Positions 10,090 to 22,021 of a stretch of 64,000 bases of DNA are shown here, one piece after another (the first letter of the stretch is position 1; every line of letters starts with the position of its first letter). The notes beneath the pieces are model-generated. The model was not told the DNA's origin, did not search any database, and saw only the letters and a list, made by a program, of their open reading frames with translations. The DNA is taken from contig JAHLKF010000015.1 of assembly GCA_025558075.1 (NCBI GenBank), forward strand, positions 186,001 through 250,000. Reading direction: 5' to 3'. The position numbers were made by a program, and so were the translations under genes. Source of the DNA: Gaertneriomyces semiglobifer. Its lineage: Eukaryota > Chytridiomycota > Chytridiomycetes > Spizellomycetales > Spizellomycetaceae.

Positions 10090-12241
10090 CTATTTGTGTG
10101 TAGTAATCTCTTCAATTTCCCACGCGGGCTTCTTATCTTCATCACTGCTTTTACGATGAACTGCGGGTGGAGGAAGGGTTTCCTCGGAGTCCGCCCGAGA
10201 ACGACGACGCAGAACAGACGTTAAGAGCGACATGCCCAACGAGGACGCGATCCCAATCGCCACCGCAATTGCGAGAATGAGCGTCCAGAGCCACCAGTAG
10301 CGTCGCGACGCACTCACGCCAATAGTGACAATACCAGTTATAACCTGAAGGGGCAACCCAAACCGGAAGTAGTCCATGAATTTATAACCTCCTGGAGCGT
10401 AAACCATGAGGTTGCACTGATATCCGATCGGCGTGGCAAAATCCGCAGATCCTGCCATCATTAGGATCAAGAGGTAGGGATAGAACTCAAGACCCTGCTT
10501 GGTGCAGGCAGCATCAATGATTGGGAAAACGACGGCAACGGCAGCATTGTTGGTGAGGATGGCATTGAGAATAACCGTCAGGACATAGACACAAATCATC
10601 AGCCCAATGTCTCCCGTGGGTTTGGAGGCCGCAATCAGTCCGTCCGCAATCATATTTGCTGCGCCTGATTTCGACATCGCATTTCCAAGTCCGAAAGACG
10701 CGGCGACAACAATAAGAACCTCCCAACTGAGAGAGTTGCGAGCTTCCTCCGGGGTAACGGCCTTGATGAGAAGCATAGCAGCGGTCGCAACAATGGCGCA
10801 GACAAGAAGACTGATGTTCGCAACTGTCGATACAACAATGGCAGAAATCAGAAAGGAGGCAGTGAGACCAGCTGTGATATAACTCCTTGGAGGCGGGATC
10901 TTCTTCATTTGACGAATCATCGAGAACGTCTTGTGGTCAGGAAGGTTGGAGGTAAGGAAGGTGTCCGGTGCAATCAAAAGCAGCACATCGCCAGCTTCTA
11001 AAATCGTTTGCCCCAAAGCTTGATGAAGTCGTTCACCGTCTCGGTGCACGGCGATGATTGCAGCATTGTATTTGGTTCGGAATTTGAGGTCCGCAACCTT
11101 TTCACCGACCAGCGGCGATTTGTTAGCGATGATGACCTCGAAAATGGTGTTTTCGTGCTTAATCCTCCTTAAATCAATTTCCTGTTCCTCATCCGGAATA
11201 ATTGTGATACCCTTGATATTCCTTAGAATGTCCATCGCATCCACTCGGCCGCCAAAGTAGAGAATGTCCCCTTCACCTAGAATCGTGTCTGGCGCCGGAG
11301 CAGGAATGACATGACCGTCGCGGTCAATTTGAACCAAAAAGATGTCTCTCAATTTCCTTAGCTTCGCAGCCGCAATGGTCTTTCCAGCGATACTAGATCC
11401 GACCTTCGCCAAGAACAGGAATTCGCGCGGGTTCAAGATGGTGTCGTTAACAGCAATGCGATTCGGAAGGAGACGTGTGGGACCAACATGTGCCACATAC
11501 AAGGCGCCAGCAAGGAAAGCGGGCATTCCAACTACCCCGAGGGCGAAAAGACCAAAGGTCTCATTGTTGATCTCATCCGGACGCATTTTTTTGGCGAGGG
11601 AAAATGCCACTAGATTTGTGGATGTCCCAATCAGCGTGCAGGTTCCTCCGAAGATGGCGGCATACGACAGCGGAAGCATCAGCTTAGATGGTGAGATTTT
11701 GAGCTTCGCAGCTGTTTCTTGTAATACCGGAATAAACATGGCGACAATTGGAGTGTTGTTGAGAAACGCTGACAAGGCTCCGATGGGAATGAAGAGCTTG
11801 TAAAGGACCAAACTTGTACTGGGCTTTTGGCCTTTTGGGCTGTAGGTGAGCAACCAACGGACTGGTTCCAAACATCCAGTACTTGCAACGGCGGCAGCTA
11901 AGGTGAGAAAATGCCGAAAACGGTGAGAAAATGAGGGACAAAGTATAGGCACATGCTGTTCACTTACAAGTTGCGAACAACACCATGACCGTTAACATTC
12001 CTTCATTTGCAAAACCTTCGGTGGCAGACTATGGGTGTCACATAGTGGTTAGATGGTCGCGCTCTCAAAGTCCACAGGCGAGTATACTAGTGCGCGTTAC
12101 CTTGACGTCTATGATTCCCAGGACAACAAATGTGAACACCGTGCCCAACATGGTAAAATCCACTGGGAATATCTCAAAAGCCATGATGGCAAGGGAAACC
12201 ATCAGCCAGCAAATGACGAAGATTGACTCCCACGACGCCAT
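10090..12241 (-). CDS. SLC13/SAC1-type anion transporter with two RCK_C (TrkA-C) domains
   Basis: Three exons (12241-12101, 12028-11968, 11897-10090) join to ~669 residues. The N-terminal exon encodes MASWESIFVICWLMVSLAIM and further hydrophobic segments. The membrane part contains NNTPIVAMFIPVL and GGTCTLIGTSTN, typical of the ArsB/NhaD and DASS superfamily. Two tandem RCK_C regulatory domains follow near residues 245-310 and 330-400, for example GEGDILYFGG. A second membrane half repeats the signature (NAILTNNAAVAVVFPI, SADFATPIGYQCNLMVYAPG). The tail is hydrophilic. This architecture matches SAC1/SLT-like sulfate transporters of algae and related SLC13-like carriers. Substrate is inferred, with sulfate or another divalent anion most likely. 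It sits in the plasma membrane or an organelle membrane. Confidence 0.85.
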
Positions 12242-12938
12242 TGTGAAGGTTCGTCCAGCGGTGAAGTGATTGAAGATTCAATATGAGATATCACCAAGGA
12301 AGGACGCAATGGAGAAGTTGCTGGCTGGCTGAACTGAAAGTGGGGAGAGTGGAGCGAAGGGGATGCCCTTCTTATAGAAAATGGAATTATCAGCGGTTCC
12401 GTCCCTCACAATCCCATTCGCAAGAATCTGATAGAATAAGAGGGGGCAAGAGATGGCCGAGATGGAATTGCGCACTACGCAGCAGAGACTAAAAAGCGAG
12501 CGAGGAGCAGGGCAAACCTCCGCAAAGTCGTGGTGCCGCGGTAGGACCTATATACACACGCAGTCGATGCGAAAGTCCAGAACCGTCCTCATAACAATGC
12601 AGCCTACGGCTCAGGGATGTGGCGACATCCGCTTCCATTCCCACGCCTCTTCATCAATTTCAACCTTAACAGCTTATTTTCATGATTCATGGCGATCTCG
12701 CGCGCAATCGAAGAAGCGTCGCGCAATGTTCAGACTTTGAAGGCGACATCTGGTCACGTGGAAGATTAGATGCTTTCACGTGGTAGAAAGGGCACGTGAG
12801 ACACGTTGTACTTACTGATAAATGGAATGACAATGTCGTTATGGATCACTGCGGGACGAGAGGTTGTTTAGTGCAGATCGACCGGGCGGGAGACGACTTT
12901 TGCATGCCAGCAGGGGGTAGCGAGCTAGCGAAGTTAGC
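12242..12938. other. Divergent promoter region, transporter / SAM50
   Basis: About 700 bases between divergent starts with no supported exon. It holds three CACGTG hexamers within 44 bases, listed separately. Confidence 0.45.
12755..12798. promoter_or_regulatory. Cluster of three CACGTG E-boxes
   Basis: CACGTG occurs at 12755-12760, 12777-12782 and 12793-12798, about 140-185 bases before the SAM50 ATG. The spacing (22 and 16 bases) is tight for a 6-base word. Such a cluster suggests binding of bHLH factors, for example Cbf1-like. Function is inferred. Confidence 0.4.
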
Positions 12939-14804
12939 ATGGGGCAAACAGTGGATGCGGATGGCGCCGGGTTGCCAGCTCGCGATCAGAGCTCGCTGTC
13001 GGCAGAGCAATTGAGACGTGCTCAGGATGAATCTAACCGCCTATCAGAATTGGTACGTTCATTGGCTGCCTATAATCATCTTGACAGAAAACTCATTTTG
13101 TTTACAGATAGTTAATTCGCAATCACGTTCGCTCCGTGTATCCCGGCTGATTATCAATGGAGCTCAGTACACCCGTCCAGCGGTCGTGGAATACCTTGTA
13201 CAGCCAATCCTCAAGTCGGAGAACCTCGGGGATGTCATTGTTGAAAGCCGTGAAGCTGTGGGCCGCTTACGCAGATTGGGCATCTTTAAGGATGTGTCTG
13301 TCAAGTTAGATGCTGGTGTAGAGGGTGGAGAGACTTTGGATGTGGTTATCAATTTGGAAGAAGGTCCTCGGATCTATGCCAGAACTGGTGCAGATTTCTC
13401 TAACTACGATACAAGCACGGTAAGCTTCAAAAGAATTCCTATTTGATCATTGGCCTGGCTGTCCCCTTCCTGAGTCTGATTTTCTGTAAAACTCTTCTTC
13501 ACCAGAACATTACTGCAAAAATTTCCAATGCATTTGGTGCTGGGGAGACTATCCAAGGCCACGCATCATATGCTCTCCAGCCGAACGTCGCGTTGAACGA
13601 AAGTGCTGCCGAGTTCGCAAGCCAAACGGGCAGCTACTTTCAACTTCTCGTCAGTAAACCATTACTTCCAGCACCAAAGTTCCGACGACCAAATCGCGCA
13701 GATCCTGATGCCGCAATTGAAGTGTCCGCCCACAGCACCAACAAAAACATGTCGTTATACATGTCGCACGAGGAAGAGGCGAAAGGAGCTGCGGCACGCT
13801 ACAAGGTGCCTGTTTTTCTCTGTAACATGTCAGTAGAGCTTGTACTGATCTTCGATTCAGTTAGTGGATCCTTTCCGAGGAACACACGAGTTCACCTACG
13901 ACCTTTCGTGGCGAACAGTTCATAACGTTGCTCCTACGGCCTCTTTTAGTATCCGACAGGACGCTGGTGACACACTTAAGTCTTCAATTGGGTACACCTA
14001 TGTGAAGGACCACCGTGACGACCCTATGCTCCCGACACAAGGTAGTTACATAAAGATTAAGGAGGAGGTAGCCGGATTGGGTGGAGACACTAGATTTATC
14101 AAAGGAGAGGGCGAAGGCCAATGGGCCTGGAAACTTGGAAATGGATTCGTGAGTGACTAATCGCGTGTACGTACCCGAGAGTCTGCTTCTGATACTCCCA
14201 TCGATCTAGTCAATTGCCACATCTCTGCGAGGTGGTCTTTTGCTCCCAATATTCGGGTCACGTACACGTGTTAATGACCGCTTTGTTCTCGGGGGACCTA
14301 ACACCCTGAGAGGATTCAGACAAAGTGGTGTGGGGCCAATGGATGGAGGTAATGCTCGGCCATGATACAGTCCTCGTATATTGAGAAATGCTTTGATTAA
14401 CCATGATATTTTTGCAGAGGATGCCGTAGGAGGCGATGCCTACTGGGCTTCGGGGCTGAGCCTTTTCACTCCATTACCATACCTTGTAGATAAACCGCTG
14501 AAAGGTCACTTCTTTTTAAATGCGGGATCCCTTGCAGGCCTCTATCATGGTAAGTGATCCATCTTCGTTGTCCCTTTTATAAAATGTGAAATTCTCAAAT
14601 CATCCGATCCGCATAGCCCGAACTCCACGACCTTCTGACGATCGACATCCGTTACTGCAACCTTCAGTATCGACAGGATTAGGTCTCGCAGTTCGATTCA
14701 GCATCTTGCGCTTGGAGGTCAATTATTGTTTACCATTAGTAGCTGGTCTAACAGACAAACTGAAGCGAGGATGGGGATTTGGTGTGGGCGTCGAATATAT
14801 GTGA
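12939..14804 (+). CDS. SAM50: Mitochondrial outer-membrane beta-barrel assembly protein SAM50 (Omp85/BamA family)
   Basis: Seven exons (12939-13052, 13108-13419, 13506-13805, 13861-14148, 14210-14348, 14418-14549, 14617-14804) join in frame to 490 residues, close to fungal Sam50 length. An N-terminal POTRA-like domain ([39 protein letters not shown]) precedes an Omp85 barrel. The barrel shows [33 protein letters not shown], and [19 protein letters not shown], which carries the family LRGF motif. The last strand, [11 protein letters not shown], ends in a hydrophobic barrel terminus. The protein inserts beta-barrel precursors such as porin and Tom40 into the mitochondrial outer membrane. No cleavable presequence is expected or seen. 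Confidence 0.95.
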
Positions 14805-15257
14805 TTTGTAGTTTTGCATAGACCTCAAGACTGTCATGACTTTGAAAACTAAATCCATCAGAGCCATTATTGCCTTCATGCTCTAGTTACCAGTGAAGTT
14901 GAACGCAGTCTAAAGGACACGCATATCATGGTCTATGGCATACTTGTCTTCAGACCACGAAAGCCTCACCTGATAAATACAATTCTCGCCTCTGCCAAAC
15001 ATGTGAGGGACGCATCATATCGTAGTACGGTATGTCTTTAGCCAACGTCTACAGCAGAGAAGAACCCGCTGAGCGCGGAGGTATGTCAATAACCAGTAAA
15101 GCAACAAGCATCAATTTACGCCTTTATCATCGAAATATATTTGCTTCGAACTGCGATAACATGAACCTAGGGGCCAAGCAAGCACGCGTGAGCGACTGTT
15201 GCCTCGCCAGAGCAACACACATTGAGAAAAAACGACAACAGAACCGGTGGTCTCATT
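14805..15257. other. Convergent intergenic region, SAM50 / RBM39
   Basis: About 450 bases with only short non-matching ORFs. Nothing recognised beyond probable 3' UTRs. Confidence 0.45.
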
Positions 15258-17268
15258 TTAGAGATAAGAAGCTTCCGGAAAACGTCCGTGGTAAGACACA
15301 TCGGGAACATAAGCTGCCTCAATCTACATGAAGAAGTACAGGTCGTAAGAAAACGAAACTGTGACACGCTTGACGACGAATGCTTACCCGCTTGCCGGCA
15401 AAGAAACGTCCATTCAAAGCCTGAACTGCCTTCTCTGCTTCGGGTATGGTGTTGTATTTTAGATAAATCCGTCCATCCTGCCCATTCGAAATTTGGTAAG
15501 TAAGAGTTCCTAAAATTGCACTCATCATACTCACAATGTTTTCCGTGTCGATGCCGACGTGTAACAGCTTGCCATACTTGGTACATTCAGACTCGATATC
15601 CTCCTTCAATTCACCATCCCAGTTGTCTTCGTCTTGTATTTCCAAAAGGTTGAACATATTCTTGAGTAATACATTTCGAGTAGGTAAGACCATGGGTTTT
15701 GTAGGAGCAGATGCCGATCCAAGTATATCCTCACGGGCCAGCTTGGTCATCAGCTCCATTCTAGAAACGTTATTCATGCTGAGCCCAACATCGCCGTCTT
15801 CAAGTGCATACGCAGATGCACCAGTGGCGGTTTTATCACTGATATGGCCCACTTTTATCTACATGTGATAAATGCATGAGCGGCTGCTGTGCTTGCAAAA
15901 ACCCGACAGTAAAACCCACCGGACGGCCCATGATTTCGAAGCCATTCATCTGTTCGAGGGCTTGCTTAGCATCACTCGGGTTTCTGTACTGTACAAAAGC
16001 AAACCCTCGTGACCGGCCAGTTTCAGGATCTTTGTGAAGCTGGATCTGATCGATGGTACCAAACGGCTGAAACACCGTGCGAAGATCGTCTTCGGTCAAA
16101 CTAAAATGCAGAGAGCCTACATACAGCCGGTTGAAACTCAGTTCCGCACGGCTACCACAGAAAAAATTACTATCACGTCAAACAATTAGTAGTGAAATGA
16201 GGAATGCTTACGCTGCTGCTTCTGCCTCGGCGGCTAGACGGTTTTTCTCCGCTTCCGTATGCTGCACCATAATAGGAATTCCTAGCAGCTTCGTCCCAGC
16301 CATGAGAATGGCCTTCTCGACAGATTCCTCCTCGTAAAACTCCACGTATCCCACCCTGTTGACACTCAAGATCAGACACGTATTAGACATATTAAATATC
16401 AAAAAGTACGTACCCTTTCGATCGTCTAGAATTGCGGTCGGCAATGATACGGGCATCGCGGACTCTGCCAGCTGGGGCGAAAAAGTCAAAGAGTTCCTTT
16501 GTTCTCAATCGCGCAGCTAATTGGGATACGAAAACTGTACGCTTGTCCCTCTCAAATTCAGATAGCTGAGGAGATGGAGACCGGTCATGGCTAACAGGAG
16601 GGATGAGAACAAGCGAAAGATGCATATAGCAGACACGACAAATATCACCTTCCATCACGGTATCCGATGCTGTAAGCCCTGCCGTCAGACCTCTTGCGCC
16701 TATGACTGTCTCTTGCGGGACTACGTCGGCGTTCGTGCCTACTGCCACGGCGATGAGGGGAGGATGATCTTGAGCGAGATCGTGATCGAGACCTACTCCT
16801 CCGGCGGCGATCCCTACGATCACGGTCGTAAGAGCGAGACCTCGACCGACTCTTTCGTCTGCTACTGCGTCTCTTACGGTCTCTATCGCGGTCAGGAGAA
16901 CGAGAACGGGAGCGTGCTCTTTCTGATCGTGGGCGGTCCCTATCCTTTTCCCTGATGCGGTCGGCGGAGTCTCGACGCCGTTCATGGTGGTCGCGATCTT
17001 CTTCTATATCCCTATTACGTGGCTTAATTCTAGATTCTACGGGAGGCGAAGCAGGTGAAGGTGAGTGGTTGCGATGAACTTTCTCCGCATGTGCAGGAGG
17101 CACTGGGCTAGGTTCTTCACGACGATCACTGGACGGTACATGTTTCGGTTGCTACATTTAAGGAAACGCTGATTAGCTTGGTCCACTTCTAACCGGCAAT
17201 CTTTGCTAATGAGCGTATACCTCTTTGCGGAAAGGGGCCTCCAAGAGCTGTTCAACGTCCAAATCCAT
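15258..17268 (-). CDS. RBM39: RNA-binding splicing factor of the RBM39/CAPER (Rsd1) family
   Basis: Multi-exon gene from ATG 17268 ([16 protein letters not shown]) to TAA 15258. An N-terminal arginine/serine domain carries dense RS and RD dipeptides. RRM1 follows ([33 protein letters not shown]), then RRM2 ([29 protein letters not shown]) and a linker. The C-terminal UHM-type RRM3 is [41 protein letters not shown]. The last short exon ends in [19 protein letters not shown], matching the family's YVP...YH..FP ending. These proteins are U2AF-related nuclear splicing factors and, in animals, transcription coactivators. The gene is complete by domain order; exact joints near 16.4-16.6 kb were not all verified. 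Confidence 0.92.
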
Positions 17269-18062
17269 GACCATTTGATGAGCACAAAACGAAATACAGT
17301 CCAAGCTCTACTGCCTGTAATTCAGCACAGCAAACGTCGTACTTTACACGCTTCTCAACAAAACCTCCGTCCGCTGCTATGAAGTATGGCCTCTCTCCTG
17401 CTGAGTCTTGTCTTGAAGTCTTGGGACTTTCGTTAAAGAGGCTGCAATGTTCGAGTGGAGCTCTTGCACTCATTCATGGGTGGCACAGCCATGTAAATTA
17501 AGTATCATGACTGTGCCATACTCATACATGGCGATCCGTCGACGGAGACGAAAATGGACGACGCAAATTGCCCAGTGAGACTCGAAACGCAGCCAACGAG
17601 CCGAACCATCGCCATTACAGGATTGAGAGGGAGGGCAAGTGCTCATAGAATTCATCGACTGCAATTAAGGAGCTTGCGGAATACATGGCATTCTAACGGC
17701 GACATATCTGAATGGTTATTAGTGGAAGCGTGCGAAGGCCGCCGAACTCCTGCAGCGCAACTCAATTGTGGATAGATAACCCTGGGGCTCTTCAATAGCC
17801 GAGTACACCAATTCAAGCTCGGTTTCTTAGGATGAAAGGCCGCGGTGTGTTCATTTGTTACCTTTCGCGTTCTCAGCAACATTGTTGCCATAGCAACACC
17901 CCTTCCCACAACTTCAAACCAAAATGCATTATACAACATCCACTCATTTACCACTTTTCGGAGAGGCATTCCGGGCTAACAGCGTCGGTCGTCACAGCAG
18001 GACGTGCTATGTAACGGTTGGGCTTTGTTCGTTAGCAACTTAGTGGCCTGCCAGTGTTCGCT
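17269..18062. other. Divergent intergenic region, RBM39 / DPH3
   Basis: Roughly 800 bases. ORFs at 17252-17473 and 17652-17969 (minus) and 17554-17775 (plus) have no recognisable domains and mutually overlap. No RNA gene was recognised. Confidence 0.4.
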
Positions 18063-18402
18063 ATGACCTCCTTTTACGATGAAGTCGAGATTGAAGACAT
18101 GGACTACGACGCAGAGACACAAACATATTATTACCCATGTCCGTGCGGCGACAAATTCCAAATAACGGAGGTATGTTCAGTTCAAAGATTGTTTACCGAA
18201 CGTTACCGTATTCTGTAGCCCATGTAGGGTCTCACCTTCTGACTATTTTGGAATTGTTTAGGAAGAGATCAAAGACGGTGAAGAGATTGCAAGGTGCCCG
18301 TCGTGTTCACTGATTATTCGAGTGATATATGATCCGGAGGACTACGCCGATGGAGCAGGCGACACGATTGATTTTGGGGGAACCGCTGTCGCTGTAGCAT
18401 GA
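18063..18402 (+). CDS. DPH3: Diphthamide biosynthesis protein 3 (DPH3/KTI11)
   Basis: A small two-exon gene (18063-18170, 18262-18402) encoding 82 residues, the expected DPH3 length. It starts [16 protein letters not shown] and then shows the CSL zinc finger. The first pair is [13 protein letters not shown] at the end of exon 1; the second is [16 protein letters not shown] in exon 2. All four metal-binding cysteines are present. DPH3 supplies electrons to the iron-sulfur enzyme Dph1-Dph2 for diphthamide formation on EF-2 and, as Kti11, supports Elongator-dependent tRNA modification. Neither exon is long enough for a simple ORF scan, so this gene is easily missed. Confidence 0.96.
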
Positions 18403-18661
18403 GGTGCTTCGGGTTACCGCTATCGCTGAGGTCTTATTTATGTTCGCGGAGATGGAAGGGTATATCATCAAGCGGACCACATTAGTGTTCGCCTTTTCCC
18501 TGTAGCATATAGAATTTTACATTTTTGGTGCATAATTAGCATTGCAGAGCTTACCGTCCAGCGGTTGAAAGATCGTGCACGTCTTGGTTCCGCTGCTAGC
18601 TGTGCGCCTACACTAACTGCGTGGACACCGTTTTTGACCTTGACAATACTCCGATTCAATC

Positions 18662-19579
18662 ATGCCTGGTACGGTCATTGCCTCTTCGCTCCCACCCGCA
18701 CTGCAATCTGCAGTTGATGTGTTGGATCGCTCAGTTCTGGTTCCGCTTGTGGGCCGGAAATGCGCACACACCATCACCTCGTCCATTTCACGCCTGTCCA
18801 TCAATCCGGCAGACCCGCAAACAGTAGCATGCGCCAAGCTACTCGTCAGCAAGATCTTGGGTCTTGGCATCGTACTGGGTGGCTCGATCCTTAAGGTTCC
18901 TCAGATCCTCAAGATCGTCGGAGCAGGAAGTGTAGAAGGATTGAGTTTCATCGGGAACCTCCTCGAGACCATTGCGTACAGTATTAGCCTGGCCTATAAC
19001 TGGAGGAGCGGCAACCCATGGTCGACGTTTGGAGAGAGTAAGTGTCACCTCGTTTGAGAAAGCACCACATAATTCTTGACTAACTCGCCGTGGCGATTGA
19101 CAGTGGGCTTTATAACCATGCAGGATGTCTTCATCCTGTTCCTCATACTTGGCTACAGCAAGAACGTCGTGGGAATGTGTATCCTTGCGATCGCTTACTC
19201 TGCCTTCGCTTACGCTCTGGCTACCCCAGAGATCCTCGACCATCAGATGCTCGTCACCCTTCAGTGGTCAACCGTGCTTCTTGGCATTTTCAGCAAGCTA
19301 CCTCAGATAATGTCGAACTTTCTCGCAAGCTCTACTGGCCAGCTCTCTGCTATCACGGTCTTTTTGCAGTTCGCTGGCAGTGCGGCCCGCGTGTTCACTA
19401 CCTTGCAGGAAGTTGATGATCAGGTGCTCCTCATCAGTAACCTCGTTGCCAGTGCGTTGAACGGAGTTTTGGTTCTTCAAATGCTGGCATATTGGTCCAC
19501 GTCAAAACCTGCGCCAAAGTTGGGACACGTTCCAAAGAAAGGTTCAGGGCAGAAAAAGAAAAGCCCGAAAGCGCTATGA
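18662..19579 (+). CDS. MPDU1: Mannose-P-dolichol utilization defect 1 homolog, PQ-loop protein
   Basis: Two exons (18662-19037, 19104-19579) give 283 residues with seven hydrophobic stretches. Two PQ-loop motifs are visible: LGGSILKVPQILKIVGAGS about residue 75 and LGIFSKLPQIMSNF in the second half. The segment VEGLSFIGNLLETIAYSISL is typical of MPDU1/Lec35. In animals MPDU1 is needed for use of dolichol-phosphate mannose and glucose in ER glycosylation. The C-terminus is lysine-rich (KKGSGQKKKSPK), compatible with ER retention. No other PQ-loop family, such as cystinosin, fits as well. It ends 168 bases from the convergent EF-Tu stop. Confidence 0.93.
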
Positions 19580-19747
19580 AGCTGATATGGCGAAAAGTTG
19601 ATGACTATGCAATAGCTAGACTCCAAGAATACGAAAGATGTTATTGACAGAAACGCATAAATACATGAATACAGTGGAAAATGTGCCCCAAAAAGAGCTG
19701 AGGTTGACCGCGTGCAGCCGTCTAGTACCGCAATTAAAGGTGTAAGT

Positions 19748-21299
19748 CTATTCGAGAACCTTGGTGACGATACCTTAAAATCAACAGGGACCGTTAGCAT
19801 AAATCACCGCTAGAGATAATTTCAAATAAAAATTACCTGTCCCAACAGTCTTTCCTCCCTCTCGGACGGTGAAGCGTAAACCCTCGTCCACAGCGACTGG
19901 CGCAGCCAGCTCCAGCAGAAGTTCCAAGTTGTCACCAGGGCTGATCATTTTTCCTTCATTGCGGTTAGCAGTACCAGTCTCGGTGTCGGGCCACTTAAGA
20001 GTGGCTGTTACGTCCAGCGTACGTGCGTATAATTGAGGTTTGTAGTTTTCGTGGAACGGGGTGTGGCGGCCACCTTCTTCCTTGGTGAGAATGTACATTT
20101 GAGCCATGAACTTCTGGTGCGGGGTAATCGTGCCAGGCTTGGCGATGACCATTCCACGACGTAACTGATCACGCTTGAGACCACGCAACAAGAGACCAGC
20201 ATTGTCACCAGCTTCGGCACGGTCAAGTTCCTTGTGGAACATTTCAACTCCAGTAATGGTAGTCTTGAGAGTCTCACCGTAACCGACAAGCTCAACTTCA
20301 GCACCTTTGGTGATGAAGCCTCTCTCGACACTGCCAGTGGCGACCGTACCACGACCAGCGATCGAGAATACATCCTCGATTGGCATCAAGAAGGGCTTCT
20401 CAAGGTCACGAATCGGGGTAGGAATGTATTCATCAACAGCCTCCATCAATTTCTGGATGGCCTTCTCACCAATTTCAGGCTCGCGTCCTTCCAAAGCGCA
20501 CAAAGCAGAACCAGCGACAATTGGCACCTCCTCGCCATTGAAGCCGTACTCAGACAACAAATCGCGCATTTCCATCTCAACCAATTCCAACATCTCTTTG
20601 TCATCCACAGCGTCGACCTTGTTGATGAACACAACCAAGCGCTCGACACCGACTTGCTTGGCGAGAAGCAAGTGCTCACGAGTCTGAGGCATTTGGCCGT
20701 CAGTGGCAGACACGAGAATGATGGCACCATCCTGCGAATCACGAATGTACTCCAGTCAGGTTCAAGAAAAAATACTTCACAATGTGGAGCTCTCTTACCA
20801 TTTGAGCAGCACCAGTGATCATGTTCTTAATGTAATCGGCGTGTCCAGGGCAGTCAACGTGAGCGTAGTGACGGTTGGCAGTTTCATATTCGACGTGGGT
20901 ACTGGAGATGGTGATACCACGGGCACGCTCCTCGGGTGCCTTGTCGATGGACGCATAGTCGCGGAAATCAGCTCCACCGTGCTGAGCAAGAACCTTGGTG
21001 ATGGCAGCAGTCAACGTCGTCTTTCCGTGGTCAACGTGTCCAATGGTACCAATGTTAACGTGGGGCTTCTCACGGTTGAAAGTGGCCATCGACCGGCGGA
21101 AAACCAAAGACGATCTTGATAACCTTTGAACCGGCAGGCCGCGGGTTGAGCAAGACACAGACGCTGCCACGTTTGTTCTGAAACCCCTGGTTAGCACACT
21201 AGAGAGCATGGCGGCATGAGGTGCCGTTGAGAGGCGGGAGCATGGCTCAACGACCGAGCCGGCCCTTCTGAAAGTGGAAAGCAATGCACGACCAGACAT
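19748..21299 (-). CDS. TUF1: Mitochondrial elongation factor Tu
   Basis: Read from ATG 21299 to TAG 19748. A presequence of about 70 residues, rich in Arg/Ser/Ala ([27 protein letters not shown]), precedes the EF-Tu body beginning [20 protein letters not shown]. GTPase motifs G1 (GHVDHGKT), G2 ([13 protein letters not shown]), G3 (DCPGHADY) and G4 (NKVD) are intact. Domains 2 and 3 follow ([39 protein letters not shown]), and the last exon supplies GIVTKVLE. The factor brings aminoacyl-tRNA to mitochondrial ribosomes. An in-frame TTG at 21389 extends the ORF, but the ATG at 21299 gives a normal targeting peptide. The gene is divergent from CMC2, 288 bases apart. Confidence 0.97.
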
Positions 21300-21587
21300 C
21301 TTGCGGGTTGACGGTGACAGATTGCGGGAGAAAGAGTATGGACACCTGACAATGAGGGAGGTCGTCGTGGCAGCCGACAAATTCTGCAATTCACCCTCGC
21401 TTCTGATCGCTCACCGAGAATAATAAAAGTTGAAGGAACTGGAGAATTGTGGTGTCGTTGAATTTTTGTTGCCAGGCAGACACGCGGTCGTTGGATACCA
21501 CTGACTGTTAACAGTTAATACGAATAGTGGGGGATCGTTGAAAGCTCGAGACGGTGATGATATGGAAGTCGGTACGGGATCACAGAG

Positions 21588-21898
21588 ATGACACTACCGG
21601 TGGCCTGCGAGGGCCTGAGCGACCAGTTCAAGGCTTGTATTAGCGGTCAGACATTTTGGGGGAGACTCCTTGGACGATGTGATCCAGCACTTAAAGAGTT
21701 TGAACAGTGCCTGAAGAGAGAGGTTGGTATGCGCTTTTCTGCAGGAGGCAGTTGTATTACGTGTGATTATGCCTATTGTTTAACGATATTGAACAGTACA
21801 TACGCAAGAAGAGGCAAAGTCTGAAAGACTCGCGAGCCAAACGGAAACAGTGGGAGGAAGCCAACGACGAACTGGGCATACCCAATCCCGCCAGATAA
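21588..21898 (+). CDS. CMC2: Cytochrome c oxidase biogenesis factor CMC2-like, twin CX9C protein
   Basis: Two exons (21588-21722, 21797-21898) encode 78 residues. A twin CX9C signature is exact: CEGLSDQFKAC, then CDPALKEFEQC, separated by a GRLLGR-containing loop. A basic C-terminal helix follows (YIRKKRQSLKDSRAKRKQWE). This layout fits Cmc1/Cmc2-type proteins of the intermembrane space, imported by Mia40 and involved in complex IV assembly. CMC2 is chosen over CMC1 on length and the KECL-like second motif; the exact paralog is uncertain. The intron donor is GTTGGT. Mitochondrial EF-Tu lies divergently upstream, so the two may share a promoter. Confidence 0.85.
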
Positions 21899-22021
21899 AT
21901 TCGACGAGGAATAATCTTTTGCAAGGTCTCCCAATGCCTATCACGCTCTGCATGAAATCGTATAGAGGTTCGCGAGGGCTCAAACCCCACTGTACATAAT
22001 ATTGCTCTGATTGATCATCGC

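Noticed and set aside
17252..17969. Possible small genes between RBM39 and DPH3
   Set aside because: Short overlapping ORFs with no conserved motif; the first overlaps the RBM39 start exon in another frame.
21300..21389. Upstream extension of mitochondrial EF-Tu
   Set aside because: The longer frame depends on a TTG start. The ATG at 21299 already gives a normal mitochondrial presequence.
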